Below, in pieces: positions 9,180 to 18,570 of a DNA stretch of 64,000 nucleotides. The DNA comes from Marinomonas pontica (GTDB taxonomy: Bacteria; Pseudomonadota; Gammaproteobacteria; Pseudomonadales; Marinomonadaceae). The notes beneath the pieces are model-generated. The model saw only the letters and a program-made list of their open reading frames with translations. It was not told where the DNA came from and searched no databases. Both the position numbers and the translations under genes were made by a program. Positions within the stretch are counted from its first letter, which is position 1. The number at the start of each line of letters is the position of its first letter. The stretch lies in contig NZ_JAODTL010000046.1 in the NCBI RefSeq assembly GCF_026191375.1, positions 1-64,000 of the forward strand. Reading direction: 5' to 3'.

Positions 9180-10247
9180 CTATCGTGAAAACAGAACCAA
9201 ATGATCTAGATGAACACTGAGGCCTATTTCCTGACCCACAGCGTGATTGTGATGGGACGAAGCAAAACAATATATCACCTTGCCAGAGGTCAATTTCACG
9301 CGGTACAAAAAGTGCGAGCCACGAAACCATTTACTCACGATCACACCCAAAAACTCGCTGTCATCATCGTGCAAGATATCATCAGGGCGAACCAATAAAT
9401 CGACCTGTGCATTGTCAGCAAAACCATGATCCAACTCGCCACGAATATTCCCCAGATCAGAATGTACACAGTTAGCGCCACACACAACCGCAGGCAAGAA
9501 ATCACCGTGACCAATAAAGCTCGCCACAAAACGCGTCTCTGGACGATGATATATCTGATAAGGTGAACCCGTCTGATGAATCACTCCAGCATCCATTACA
9601 GACACTTGATCAGCCATAGCAAAGGCTTCCATCTGGTCGTGAGTTACCAACAACGCGCTCATTTTTTCATGCTGCAAAATATGACGAATATCGGGCACCA
9701 ACTCTTCTCTTAATTTGGCATCAAGACCAGAAAACGGCTCATCCATTAACAATAATTTGGGTTTGGGGGCAATGGCACGAGCCAATGCCACGCGCTGCTG
9801 CTGACCACCCGACAGAGAGTGAGGATAACGGGATTCAAAGCCAGCCAAGCCAACCAAATCCAATAAATACGTCACACGTTCCTGAACCGCCACTTTTGGC
9901 CATTCGGACAAACCAAATGCTATATTCTGAGCGATTGTAAGGTGTGGAAACAAAGCAATGTCTTGGAATACCATGCCAATAAAGCGATGTTCTGGGTTCA
10001 CACTATGAGACGGGCTAGAAAGCACATCACCATCAATGCGTATTTCCCCTGACATTAAGGACTCAAACCCTGCAATGGCACGCAACAGGGTCGACTTTCC
10101 GCAACCACTGGGACCAAGCAAGCACCCTATTTGCCCTTCCAATAACTGAAAAGACGCATTTTTTACAACAGCGCTGCCGTCGTACCCCACAGAGACATCG
10201 CTCAGTGTTAATTCTTTCAACGAAGCATGAAGAGATAACGAAGTCAT
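9180..10247 (-). CDS. fbpC: Ferric iron ABC transporter ATP-binding protein
   Basis: ATPase that powers the FbpABC-type Fe3+ importer, bound to the cytoplasmic face of the permease. 355 aa. Visible: Walker A GPSGCGKST, Q-loop FQDIALFPH, signature LSGGQQQR, Walker B LLLMDEP, and H-loop LLVTHDQ, followed by a C-terminal TOBE-like regulatory domain of about 110 residues. ATG at 10247 is preceded by AGGA at 6-base spacing, better than TTG at 10253. The permease gene lies 30 bp upstream and the binding protein gene before that, so the order is fbpA-fbpB-fbpC as in Neisseria and Haemophilus. Confidence 0.92.
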   Translation of the reverse strand: MTSLSLHASLKELTLSDVSVGYDGSAVVKNASFQLLEGQIGCLLGPSGCGKSTLLRAIAGFESLMSGEIRIDGDVLSSPSHSVNPEHRFIGMVFQDIALFPHLTIAQNIAFGLSEWPKVAVQERVTYLLDLVGLAGFESRYPHSLSGGQQQRVALARAIAPKPKLLLMDEPFSGLDAKLREELVPDIRHILQHEKMSALLVTHDQMEAFAMADQVSVMDAGVIHQTGSPYQIYHRPETRFVASFIGHGDFLPAVVCGANCVHSDLGNIRGELDHGFADNAQVDLLVRPDDILHDDDSEFLGVIVSKWFRGSHFLYRVKLTSGKVIYCFASSHHNHAVGQEIGLSVHLDHLVLFSR

Positions 10248-10277
10248 ATACAATCCTAAATCGAGTGTTCGTTCACA

Positions 10278-11915
10278 CTAACCAAGACGAGAAGAAATCG
10301 AACGACTCAGTAAAATTACCGGCACCAATCCCACTAAAACAATCATCAATGACGCGGGTGCTGCGTCAACTAAACGCTCATCAGACGCCAGCTCAAATGC
10401 CCTAACCGCCAGCGTATTAAAATTAAATGGTCTCAGTATCAGTGTCGCTGGCAGTTCTTTTAACACGTCCACAAACACAATTAATAACGCCGTCAAAACC
10501 GAGCCTTTCAACAAAGGAATATGGATACGGGTCAATACTTTAGTAGGAGACATACCCAATGAACGCCCAGCCATGTCCATGCTGGGTTTGATTTTTCCAA
10601 GACCGTTTTGCACAGCGCCTAGCGACACCGCCATAAAACGCACGACATAAGCAAACAACAAAGCCACCAAAGTACCGGAAAATATCAATCCGACCTTTCC
10701 ATCAGCATACTGCCTGACCAAATCAATAATACGATGATCAAGCCAAGCCAATGGCACAATGGTACCAATGGCAATAATCGTCCCCGGCAAAGCATACCCT
10801 AACCCTGCTATACCGACGGATGCTCTGACCGCTCGGCCATTATTCAAGCGGATCGCATAACTCAACACCAAGGCAAGACTCACCACCAACAGTGACGCCA
10901 CCGCCGCAAGATAAAACGAATTCCACGCCAATTGAATAAAGTTTGCGCCCGGCATTTCAGCTTTAAACGCTGCCCAATAAGCCAAAACACCAACAGGAAT
11001 AAGAAAGCCCACACAGATAGGCAATAGACAGAAGATAAAAGCCAACCAAGCTTGGCTGCCTTTTAGCGTCATTCGACGGCTGCTGGCTTTTTTAAGACCA
11101 GAAGCGTGATAACGAATTCGGCGTCGAGAATAACGCTCAAGCAGAATCAACACCGCCACAAACATCAACAACACACCGGCTAATTGAGAGGCCGCCGCGA
11201 CATCACCAAAACCATAAAACGTTCTCAAAATGCCCGTCGTAAAGGTATTTACACTAAAATATTGAACGGTACCGTAATCTGCCAGCGTTTCCATTAACGC
11301 TAGCGTCAGCCCCGTGATAATAGCTGGTCGAGCAAGAGGAAGCGCCAATTTGAAAAATACAGCTCGACCTGAATACCCCAGAGTGCGACTGACTTCTAAG
11401 GTGTTTTGTGATTGCTCCAAAAAGGCCGCGCGACTCATTAAATACACGTATGGATACAGCACCAAGGTCAACATAGTGATAGCGCCGCCCAGTGAGCGAA
11501 TTTCAAAAAACCAATACTCACCGTAGCGCCAGCCCGTCAGCTCACGAATAAAGGTTTGCACAGGCCCTGCAAAATCCATTACCCCCGTATAGGTATAAGC
11601 AATGATGTAGGCTGGCACCGCCATAGGAAGCAGCAACGCCCAAGAAAGAGCACCACGTCCGGGGAAATCACACATACTTGTCAGCCAAGCACAAGGCACA
11701 CCGATCAACAGTACGCCAATGCCCACGCCCAACATCAGCAACAGCGAGTTCGAAATGTATTCCGCCAACACAGTATGGTAAAGATGTCTCCATACCTGAC
11801 TGTCTCCGATCAATACATTGACTAAAACGACCATTATCGGAATGGCCAGGATAACAGCAATCAACATCGCCGCTACCTTTAAACCATTCCACTTACGCTT
11901 ACTTACTGGGTTCAA
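10278..11915 (-). CDS. fbpB: Ferric iron ABC transporter permease
   Basis: Inner-membrane permease of the Fe3+ importer. 545 aa with about twelve hydrophobic segments arranged as two fused halves; each half carries an EAA-like cytoplasmic loop contacting the ATPase (LEVSRTLGYSGRAVFFKLALP and DMAGRSLGMSPTKVLTRIHIP). Fused double permeases of this kind are standard for FbpB/AfuB. The start is uncertain: a TTG at 11915 is the only candidate before the first membrane segment apart from an internal ATG, and no good RBS is visible. An 87-bp gap separates it from fbpA. Confidence 0.92.
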   Translation of the reverse strand: MNPVSKRKWNGLKVAAMLIAVILAIPIMVVLVNVLIGDSQVWRHLYHTVLAEYISNSLLLMLGVGIGVLLIGVPCAWLTSMCDFPGRGALSWALLLPMAVPAYIIAYTYTGVMDFAGPVQTFIRELTGWRYGEYWFFEIRSLGGAITMLTLVLYPYVYLMSRAAFLEQSQNTLEVSRTLGYSGRAVFFKLALPLARPAIITGLTLALMETLADYGTVQYFSVNTFTTGILRTFYGFGDVAAASQLAGVLLMFVAVLILLERYSRRRIRYHASGLKKASSRRMTLKGSQAWLAFIFCLLPICVGFLIPVGVLAYWAAFKAEMPGANFIQLAWNSFYLAAVASLLVVSLALVLSYAIRLNNGRAVRASVGIAGLGYALPGTIIAIGTIVPLAWLDHRIIDLVRQYADGKVGLIFSGTLVALLFAYVVRFMAVSLGAVQNGLGKIKPSMDMAGRSLGMSPTKVLTRIHIPLLKGSVLTALLIVFVDVLKELPATLILRPFNFNTLAVRAFELASDERLVDAAPASLMIVLVGLVPVILLSRSISSRLG

Positions 11916-12002
11916 ATTGCTTAAACTCGCTGTCCAATATCATGACTCTTGTAGTGCAGGTGCGTTTGCTTATACTCGCTAAACCACACAATCGCTCTAC
12001 CA

Positions 12003-13082
12003 CTATTTCCAACCCGCAATGTCCATGATTTCAACGGCTTCTCGGTTATTCTCACCAAGTTGGCTCAACGAAATAGTATCCGCTCGGAACGTGCCAAACG
12101 GCGCCAACATTTCTGGAGCACCAATACCCTCTACCACTGGATACTCGTTATTTACATGAGCATACCATTCCTGAGAAGCGCGATTGGTCAAGAATTCCAG
12201 CAGTAACGTTGCGTTTTCAATGTTGGTTGCCGCCGCGGTAATGCCCGCACCACTCACGTTCACATGCGCACCGCGCTCACCGTCAGCTTGGTTTGGCCAG
12301 AACAGTTTCACGGTATTGTAAACGTTTCTTTCTTCTGCATTGTCACTTTGACCAAGACGGCCATAATAATACGTGTTTGCCAACGTCAAATCACAGACAC
12401 CTGCAGCAACCGCTTTCAACAAATCCACATCGCCACCAAAAGGCGGACGCGCTAAATTGGATACCAGCCCTTTAATCCACGCCTGAGTCTTTTCACGACC
12501 TTCCACTTCTAGCATAGAAGCCACTAAAGATTGGTTATAAATATTGGCGGAAGAACGAACGCAAATACGCCCTTTCCATTTTGGGTTTACCAAATCTCCG
12601 TAGGTAGATAAATCCTTAGAAGAGACCGTTTTAGGGTTATAAAAAATCACCCGAGCACGCTGAGATAACCCAAACCAGTAACCGTCCGAATCTCGTAAAT
12701 GGCTCGGGATATTGGCACTCAGTACGTCATTTTGAATAGGTTGTAACACCCCAGCCGCTTTTGCTCGGTGCAACCGGCCAGCGTCTACGGTAATGAACAT
12801 GTCCGCTGGACTGGCATCACCTTCTGCTTTAAGGCGACTTAACAAGGCATCCGCTGAGCCAGTGATGAGGTTCACCACCACATCGTTTTCTTCAGAAAAG
12901 GTATCCAATACCGGCTTAATCAACGACTCTTTGCGCGCTGAGTAAATATTAATTTCGCCTTTGGCATGGGCCCCGACAGGCAGAAGAAGTGATGTGGCCA
13001 ATGCAATCAAACTAAGGCGGTTAAAAATAGACTTGCGCCCTTTCATTTCAAGCGTATTGCGTAACTTCATCGACATATTCAC
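12003..13082 (-). CDS. fbpA: Periplasmic Fe3+-binding protein
   Basis: Substrate-binding component of the iron importer. 359 aa with an N-terminal signal sequence (hydrophobic core about residues 22-38, likely cleavage after AHA). The mature part begins EINIYSARKE, the usual opening of FbpA/FutA proteins, and contains the iron-ligating tyrosine cluster ANTYYYGRL and the domain hinge FITVDAGRLHRA. The gene leads the fbpABC set and probably sets its expression level: a Fur-like site lies about 120 bp upstream. Iron as substrate is inferred from these residues and from gene order; no siderophore genes are nearby. Confidence 0.92.
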   Translation of the reverse strand: MNMSMKLRNTLEMKGRKSIFNRLSLIALATSLLLPVGAHAKGEINIYSARKESLIKPVLDTFSEENDVVVNLITGSADALLSRLKAEGDASPADMFITVDAGRLHRAKAAGVLQPIQNDVLSANIPSHLRDSDGYWFGLSQRARVIFYNPKTVSSKDLSTYGDLVNPKWKGRICVRSSANIYNQSLVASMLEVEGREKTQAWIKGLVSNLARPPFGGDVDLLKAVAAGVCDLTLANTYYYGRLGQSDNAEERNVYNTVKLFWPNQADGERGAHVNVSGAGITAAATNIENATLLLEFLTNRASQEWYAHVNNEYPVVEGIGAPEMLAPFGTFRADTISLSQLGENNREAVEIMDIAGWK

Positions 13083-13196
13083 CTTCCAACTGTTTCAAAC
13101 GACTCACCGATACGAAAGAGACTCACTCCCATACTCAGCAATAAAAGACCATAAAAAAATGACAACAGAAATTAGCACAACAGGATGCTAAACACT

Positions 13197-13215
13197 AGCG
13201 ATTATCATTTATTAG
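13197..13215 (-). promoter_or_regulatory. Possible Fur box upstream of fbpA
   Basis: The minus strand holds AATGATAATC, a ten-base exact match to the core of the 19-bp Fur consensus, but the flanks match poorly (about 12 of 19 overall). It lies about 115 bp before the fbpA start. Iron control of fbpABC by Fur is common; this particular site is a guess. Confidence 0.35.
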
Positions 13216-13313
13216 AGGGTATCGAAAACGCGTTTTAAGAGAGAAAATTAGCCCACAACACATGAGCTAATGGTTGCAAATCACAACACAAGAAAAGAGG
13301 GCCTAAACAGGCA

Positions 13314-14141
13314 TTAGTTTAGTAATTGGTTTAACCCATCACCAATAAGCAAGGCATCATCCAGTTCATAAACTATGCCCTCAGGTAAACCAGCGGCTTT
13401 CGCAACCGCCATCGGAAAACCTTCTCTGACTAAATCGTATTCTCGTTCGGTGCGAATACACGCATTAATGTAGCAAGCTAAGTTCAACACACAAGCAAGA
13501 GGGTTTGGCTCCTCATCGGCAAACGGGCGTTTATGATGCTGCACGGCATAACCAAGACCCACAGGAAACCGCCATAAATCCATTAACGCCCGACCTGCGT
13601 CCTGCGATGTAAACCCAAGCAAGTCCTGTTCAGCTTTGATTCGACCCGCTTTTCGATTCGCGACTAAGGCTTGGATTTCTTGCGCAATGTTGGGCTCAGT
13701 AAGGTGCAATAATAATCGACCGATATTGTGAACAATGCCCACCGTAAAGGCTTCGTCTTCTTGCACAAGTGGCGTTCGCTTTGCAAACCATTGCGCCAGT
13801 TCTGCCACCCGAAATGAATCTGCCCAGAACTCCGATAATTTTATACCTTCAACTTTGGTGACAGAGTTAGAAAAACCGGATGCAATCACCAGCGTTTTCA
13901 ATTTATCAATACCCAATAAAACAGTGGCCTCATCAATGGAGGAGATTTTTCTAGACAGACCAAAGTACGCCGAATTCACCACACGCAACACTTTCAAAGA
14001 AATAGTTTGATCATGAGAAACCCTCTCAGTTAAATCAGAATATTTAACATTAGGATCACTAAGAAGTTGAATCAATTCGCGGACAACATCTGGGACATTA
14101 GGAAGCTTATCGGTTTGTTTCAGTAGATCTTGGACTTGCAT
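13314..14141 (-). CDS. HDOD domain signalling protein
   Basis: 275-aa soluble HDOD-domain protein. Landmarks: LPNVPDVVRELIQLLSDP at the N-terminus, SHDQTISLKVLRVVNSAYFG, the following helix ATVLLGIDKL, GIVHNIGRLLLH, and an HHK motif near residue 195. The region around VHNIGRL keeps an HD-like His-Asn rather than His-Asp, as expected for a non-catalytic HDOD domain. It is on the same strand as fbpABC, 230 bp away across the presumed fbpA promoter, so it is probably transcribed separately. It shares family but not close sequence with the HDOD protein at 8185. No partner kinase or effector domain is fused to it. Confidence 0.87.
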   Translation of the reverse strand: MQVQDLLKQTDKLPNVPDVVRELIQLLSDPNVKYSDLTERVSHDQTISLKVLRVVNSAYFGLSRKISSIDEATVLLGIDKLKTLVIASGFSNSVTKVEGIKLSEFWADSFRVAELAQWFAKRTPLVQEDEAFTVGIVHNIGRLLLHLTEPNIAQEIQALVANRKAGRIKAEQDLLGFTSQDAGRALMDLWRFPVGLGYAVQHHKRPFADEEPNPLACVLNLACYINACIRTEREYDLVREGFPMAVAKAAGLPEGIVYELDDALLIGDGLNQLLN

Positions 14142-14243
14142 ACCACTCCGCCTTATTAAGCTGTTTTTTTATGTATCTATTGAGAATATGATAGCAAGCG
14201 CAATTTGCAATAGAAATATGGGAGACACCGTTAAAACATGAGG

Positions 14244-15458
14244 TCAAGACAACATGTTAAGACCAGCGGCACGGGCAATTAATTTTCTTTTTAAATTGTC
14301 ATTCCGATCAAATTGCTGCATTCCTATGTTTCGCAGCTGTACCAGCAAAGGCTGTTGCGTAGAAAACACCCGTTTGAATGCTTCCATCCCCGCCGCCATC
14401 GCAATGTTATCCAACATACGAGCACGCTGATAACGACGCAACACCCTACTTGCACCCAGCGCCTCGCCACGACGATGAGCTTTAATCAAGACAGCCACCA
14501 GCGCTTTGACATCACCAAATCCTAAGTTAGCGCCTTGGCCAGCCAAAGGATGGATAGTATGAGCAGCATCACCAATAAGCGCCAATCCAGCTTTTACGTA
14601 TTGTTTTGCGTGACGCTGTCTTAGAGGAATCGCCTGACGGGATTGTGTCAAACCCAAAACTTGAAAACGTCGATTAATGGCATAGTGCAAACGTTGGCAA
14701 AACGCATCTTCGTCCAACGCCATGAGAGACATAGCTTCGTCTGGCGGTACAGACCACACTATCGACACATAATGTCGTTGTTCAACCGCTGGCAGTGGTA
14801 AAAACGCCAAAATGCCCTCTTCCCCAAAACTTTGCCAAGCCGTATTGTCATGAGACTGATCAATTTCAATGGTGGTGACGATCGCGCTGTGTCCATAATC
14901 CCATTCAACGGTTTCAAACGCATTTTCTGTTCGCAGCGTTGACAGGGCACCATCGGCAGCAATAATGGCTTGAGCCTCAAGTAAATGGCCCGAAGATAAT
15001 TCCGCCTTCACGCCAGACTCACTTAATTCATGGGCGTTCACACTGTCACTTAAATAAAGATCTATGTTCTTGATGCGTTTCACTTGCTGCATTAACTGCT
15101 GATTTAATACCGCATTCTCAACCAAATGACCCAGTTCCGGCATCGATGTCGTTTTCGCATTAAAATCAATATAACCTTCACCCAGACCATCCCACACCAC
15201 CATATTGTCATAGCAAGCAAGACGATCGAAAGGTATGCCTTGCCAAACATCAGCCTCTTCCAGCAAGCTTTTCGACTGACTCGACAAGGCACTGACTCTG
15301 GCGTCATAAGCGGGCGGCGTCGACAACGGGTAATGGCCATCGTGCTTATCAACCAAGGCAATTCGCAAAGACGATTTGGCCAATAATATCGCAGACAACG
15401 CACCCACCATGCCGGCGCCCACTATTATCAAATCATACGATTTAGCCATATTATCCAC
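14244..15458 (-). CDS. FAD-dependent ubiquinone hydroxylase (UbiI/UbiF/VisC family)
   Basis: 404-aa flavoprotein monooxygenase that hydroxylates the ring of a ubiquinone precursor. Motifs: N-terminal FAD fold LIIVGAGMVGAL, DARVSALS, ADGALSTLR and the C-terminal GDAAHTIHPLAGQGANLGF typical of the Coq6/UbiH family. The DARVSALS and LGHLVENAVL stretches look more like UbiI/UbiF than UbiH, so position C5 or C6 is likelier than C4, but I cannot settle it. It sits 22 bp after pepP, in the ygfB-pepP-ubi order known from enterics and pseudomonads; those genomes usually have ubiH and ubiI in tandem, whereas only one hydroxylase is here. Confidence 0.88.
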   Translation of the reverse strand: MDNMAKSYDLIIVGAGMVGALSAILLAKSSLRIALVDKHDGHYPLSTPPAYDARVSALSSQSKSLLEEADVWQGIPFDRLACYDNMVVWDGLGEGYIDFNAKTTSMPELGHLVENAVLNQQLMQQVKRIKNIDLYLSDSVNAHELSESGVKAELSSGHLLEAQAIIAADGALSTLRTENAFETVEWDYGHSAIVTTIEIDQSHDNTAWQSFGEEGILAFLPLPAVEQRHYVSIVWSVPPDEAMSLMALDEDAFCQRLHYAINRRFQVLGLTQSRQAIPLRQRHAKQYVKAGLALIGDAAHTIHPLAGQGANLGFGDVKALVAVLIKAHRRGEALGASRVLRRYQRARMLDNIAMAAGMEAFKRVFSTQQPLLVQLRNIGMQQFDRNDNLKRKLIARAAGLNMLS

Positions 15459-15480
15459 TCCATATCGTCTTAAAAGGTGT

Positions 15481-16788
15481 TTATCGACTTTCCGCCATAA
15501 AGGCTTCGATGTCCGCTATTTCTTTTGGTAAACCGTGGGTCAAAACATAAGGACCATCGTCACAAATGAGCACATCGTCTTCAATTCTAATACCGATACC
15601 ACGCCATTTAGGATCAACTGATTCGTTATCAACACTGACATACAAGCCTGGTTCAATCGTCAGCACCATACCCGCTTCTAGCAACCGAGACTCGCCCGCC
15701 ACTTTGTACGCGCCACAGTCATGAACGTCCAAACCTAACCAATGCCCGGTATTGTGCATGTAAAAGTCTCGATAAGCCTTGCTCTCGATCAGAAAATCCA
15801 CTTCCCCCTTTAACAAGCCATGCTTAACCAAACCCGCTGTTAACGTTCGCACTGCCGCGTTGTGACATGCCTCGTAAGGTGTACCAACCGTCAGTTCTTT
15901 CATTCCGGCATGGTAGGCATCTAACACCACTTGATACAACGCCGCTTGAGGTTCACTAAAAGTGCCATTCGCTGGAAACGTGCGAGTAATGTCTGCTGCG
16001 TAGCAACCCAATTCTGCACCTGCATCAATCAAGATAAGATCACCATCGTCAATCACTTCGTCGTTCTTGATGTAGTGCAACACACAAGCATTACTGCCCG
16101 ATGCCACAATATTGTTGTACGCAGGCTGACGGGCGCCGGATTTCATAAAAACATAATTCAATTCGGCTTCCAACTGGTATTCATTCATCCCTGGGCGAAC
16201 AGAACGCATCGCTTGCTTATGCGCTTCCACACTGATTTGCGCCGCTTTTTCCATTATGGCGATCTCTTCAGAGTCTTTACGAAGGCGCATTTCAGAAACG
16301 ATAGGAGACAAATCCAAAAAGCATGTTGGAGCAATAGCGCCCATTCTAGCGCGCGCCGCAATGGCATCACGCCAACCTGCTATTTTTTCGCGGAGCACAT
16401 CATCATTAAACAAATACACCACATTCGCCGCGCCATCCAAAGCAGAAAACGCCACATGATCAAGATCATCCAACACCGCGGCATCATAAGCGCCGAACTG
16501 GCTCATCGCGCCTTCGCAGCCAAACCGAAAGCCATCCCATTGCTCTCGCTCTGGGTCTTTTGGCAAAGTCACCAGAGTCATATCACCACGACCATGAATC
16601 AGGGCATAAGCATTGGGCTCAGGAAAGCCAGTTAAATAGAAAAAACTGCTATGAGGACGAAACTCATACTCACAATCATTGTTGCGAGTGGCCAATTCTC
16701 CTGTACGGATGATCACCACGCTGCTTTCTGGTAATGATTGCATTAAACGTTGGCGGCGAACCTGATAAGTCTGAGTGTCTATTTGCAT
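15481..16788 (-). CDS. pepP: Xaa-Pro aminopeptidase
   Basis: Cytoplasmic metallopeptidase that removes an N-terminal residue preceding proline. From the ATG at 16788 (AGAGA upstream) it is 435 aa, against 441 in E. coli; the in-frame ATG at 16842 would add 18 unmatched residues. The N-terminal creatinase-like domain is followed by the pita-bread fold with its five dimetal ligands visible: Asp and Asp in LIDAGAE and AADITRTFP, His in HNTGHWLGLDVHD, Glu in TIEPGLY and Glu in GIRIEDDV. Lies between ygfB and the ubiquinone hydroxylase, in one probable operon. Confidence 0.96.
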   Translation of the reverse strand: MQIDTQTYQVRRQRLMQSLPESSVVIIRTGELATRNNDCEYEFRPHSSFFYLTGFPEPNAYALIHGRGDMTLVTLPKDPEREQWDGFRFGCEGAMSQFGAYDAAVLDDLDHVAFSALDGAANVVYLFNDDVLREKIAGWRDAIAARARMGAIAPTCFLDLSPIVSEMRLRKDSEEIAIMEKAAQISVEAHKQAMRSVRPGMNEYQLEAELNYVFMKSGARQPAYNNIVASGSNACVLHYIKNDEVIDDGDLILIDAGAELGCYAADITRTFPANGTFSEPQAALYQVVLDAYHAGMKELTVGTPYEACHNAAVRTLTAGLVKHGLLKGEVDFLIESKAYRDFYMHNTGHWLGLDVHDCGAYKVAGESRLLEAGMVLTIEPGLYVSVDNESVDPKWRGIGIRIEDDVLICDDGPYVLTHGLPKEIADIEAFMAESR

Positions 16789-16870
16789 AAAAGATCTCTC
16801 TATGTAATTTGCCATTCCACTAAGCACGAGCAGCAAGCTCAAACACGAAGGGTGTATTTGGGTCGTACAT

Positions 16871-17461
16871 TTAGTGCAGTGAGTTTTGTTTTGTGTGATC
16901 TACGTCGGGATTAATATCATGATGCTCTGTAAACATCATCATCGCAGACAGACGCACATATTCAACCAATTCAGTGAGATCAGCTTCGTTGTCATTGTTG
17001 TCTTCTAAAGCGCGCATTTCCGCTTGCATGCCTGAGATATTGGCAAAATCCCGTAAAATTTGTTTGGTTTCGTCTGATAGATTGTTCTTTTGACCCGATA
17101 AACCATAACCCGCTAAAAAGCCGTGCGCCCATTGCGATAAAGTAACACCACGTTCACACAATTCAGCGTCTTCGTCTGCAATGCTCGGCACCAGCGCAAA
17201 TTCACCATTTTGAAACAAGGTTAATGTTGCCGTATACAACTCAACCATAACCGCACGGCTGGCTTCTTCTTTCCAGCCTTCAATGTCGCAAAATTCCGCC
17301 ACCATCGTCAGCCAGTCTTCCAGTGGCAAAGTCACGCCGGAAGCAAGATAACCACATAATTGGCCGTGCAATTCAGAGGGCGAAGCCGTAATCGATTCAC
17401 TCACAAAAACATCGGCAATCAAATCGAAGTCCAATGCGTCTTTTAACATTTCTGTGGACAT
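16871..17461 (-). CDS. ygfB: UPF0149 family protein YgfB
   Basis: 196-aa acidic protein of the YgfB/UPF0149 family. The family pattern is clear: ASPSELHGQLCGYLASG near residue 25, LCERGVTLSQWAHGFLAGYGL in the middle, and EADLTELVEYVRLSAMMM near the C-terminus. Structures of the family are all-helical; in Pseudomonas a homologue modulates ampDh3 and beta-lactam resistance through AlpA, but whether that applies here is unknown. First gene of the ygfB-pepP-ubi set, 82 bp ahead of the pepP start, separated from folD by a terminator. Confidence 0.92.
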   Translation of the reverse strand: MSTEMLKDALDFDLIADVFVSESITASPSELHGQLCGYLASGVTLPLEDWLTMVAEFCDIEGWKEEASRAVMVELYTATLTLFQNGEFALVPSIADEDAELCERGVTLSQWAHGFLAGYGLSGQKNNLSDETKQILRDFANISGMQAEMRALEDNNDNEADLTELVEYVRLSAMMMFTEHHDINPDVDHTKQNSLH

Positions 17462-17497
17462 AAAGTGTCTACCTATTTCTGTTTAACGTCATTCTGT

Positions 17498-17532
17498 TTA
17501 AAAAAAGAAGCCGCACCTAATGGCGCGGCTTT
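17498..17532 (-). terminator. Terminator downstream of folD
   Basis: On the minus strand AAGCCGC pairs with GCGGCTT around a 10-base loop, followed by a run of seven T. It follows the folD stop and closes that transcript before the ygfB operon. Confidence 0.7.
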
Positions 17533-17584
17533 CTGTCCCACTGCCCATAATAATGGGGCAGCGATATCGACCTTTCAAGCCTTA

Positions 17585-18427
17585 TTAGGCGAGTTGTTTA
17601 AGGCCAGACTCTACCGTTTGTAGAATCAACGTATTGATTGTCATTGGACCAACACCACCGGGAACTGGCGTGTAAGCAGCGACACGGTTCACCAAAGGAG
17701 CAAGTTCAATGTCGCCCACACCACCAGGGTGATAACCTGCGTCAACCACCACGGCACCGTCTTTAATCCATTCTGCTTTAATGAATTCTGGCTTACCAAC
17801 CGCACCAACAATTACGTCAGCTTGTTTGATAAACTCAGGCAGATTTTGTGTACGAGAATGACAAATCGTCACCGTCGCGTTGGCATTCAGCATCATCATT
17901 GCCATTGGCTTACCAAGAATTGGGCTACGGCCAACCACAACAACGTGTTTTCCTTCCAATGCCACATCGTATGCTTCAAGCAGACGCATAATGCCAGCCG
18001 GTGTGGCGGCACCATAAGCCGGCTCTTGCATGGCCATGCGTCCAAAGCCAAGACAAGTGACACCGTCAACGTCTTTATGAGCCGAAATAGCATCAAAACA
18101 TAGACGCTCATCAATTTGCTCAGGCACTGGATGCTGCAACAAAATACCGTGCACATCTGGGTTGTCGTTCAATTCGTTGATTTTTGCCAACAACTGTTCT
18201 GTCGTAGTGGTTTCTGGCAACTCAATCGCCATAGAATCCATGCCTACACGGCGACAAGCATTGCCTTTCATCTTCACGTAAGTCGCAGACGCAGGGTCCG
18301 CACCGACTAAGATCGTAGCTAAAATTGGGGTGCATCCGGTACGCGCTTTAAGCTCGGTAACTTGAGCCTGTAGGCGGTTTTCAGTTTCTTTGGCGCAAAG
18401 TTTGCCGTCAAGAACCAGTGCAGTCAT
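17585..18427 (-). CDS. folD: Bifunctional methylenetetrahydrofolate dehydrogenase/cyclohydrolase
   Basis: Interconverts methylene-, methenyl- and 10-formyl-tetrahydrofolate, feeding purine and formyl-Met synthesis. 280 aa from the ATG at 18427 (CTGGAG upstream). The catalytic lysine lies in YVKMKGNAC, the NADP fold in [12 protein letters not shown], and the C-terminal loop is [11 protein letters not shown]. Wording differs from the common gammaproteobacterial FolD: QHPVP replaces the usual QLPLP and PILGKP replaces VIVGKP, pointing to another FolD subgroup. It stands alone behind recJ with its own terminator. Confidence 0.94.
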   Translation of the reverse strand: MTALVLDGKLCAKETENRLQAQVTELKARTGCTPILATILVGADPASATYVKMKGNACRRVGMDSMAIELPETTTTEQLLAKINELNDNPDVHGILLQHPVPEQIDERLCFDAISAHKDVDGVTCLGFGRMAMQEPAYGAATPAGIMRLLEAYDVALEGKHVVVVGRSPILGKPMAMMMLNANATVTICHSRTQNLPEFIKQADVIVGAVGKPEFIKAEWIKDGAVVVDAGYHPGGVGDIELAPLVNRVAAYTPVPGGVGPMTINTLILQTVESGLKQLA

Positions 18428-18570
18428 GAATGAGCTCCAGTAAAAATAGAGTGGTGTATGAGGGACGCGCATTATACCTCAAGTTTTATGACGATACGCA
18501 GTGCCAAGCTCGATTAATTGGGTAAATATCGCAAAATCGCACAATATTACTGCGTCTGCTTTATGCCCTT

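Noticed and set aside
11556-11825. Antisense open frame over fbpB
   Set aside because: A shadow of the permease gene without start signals or a family match.
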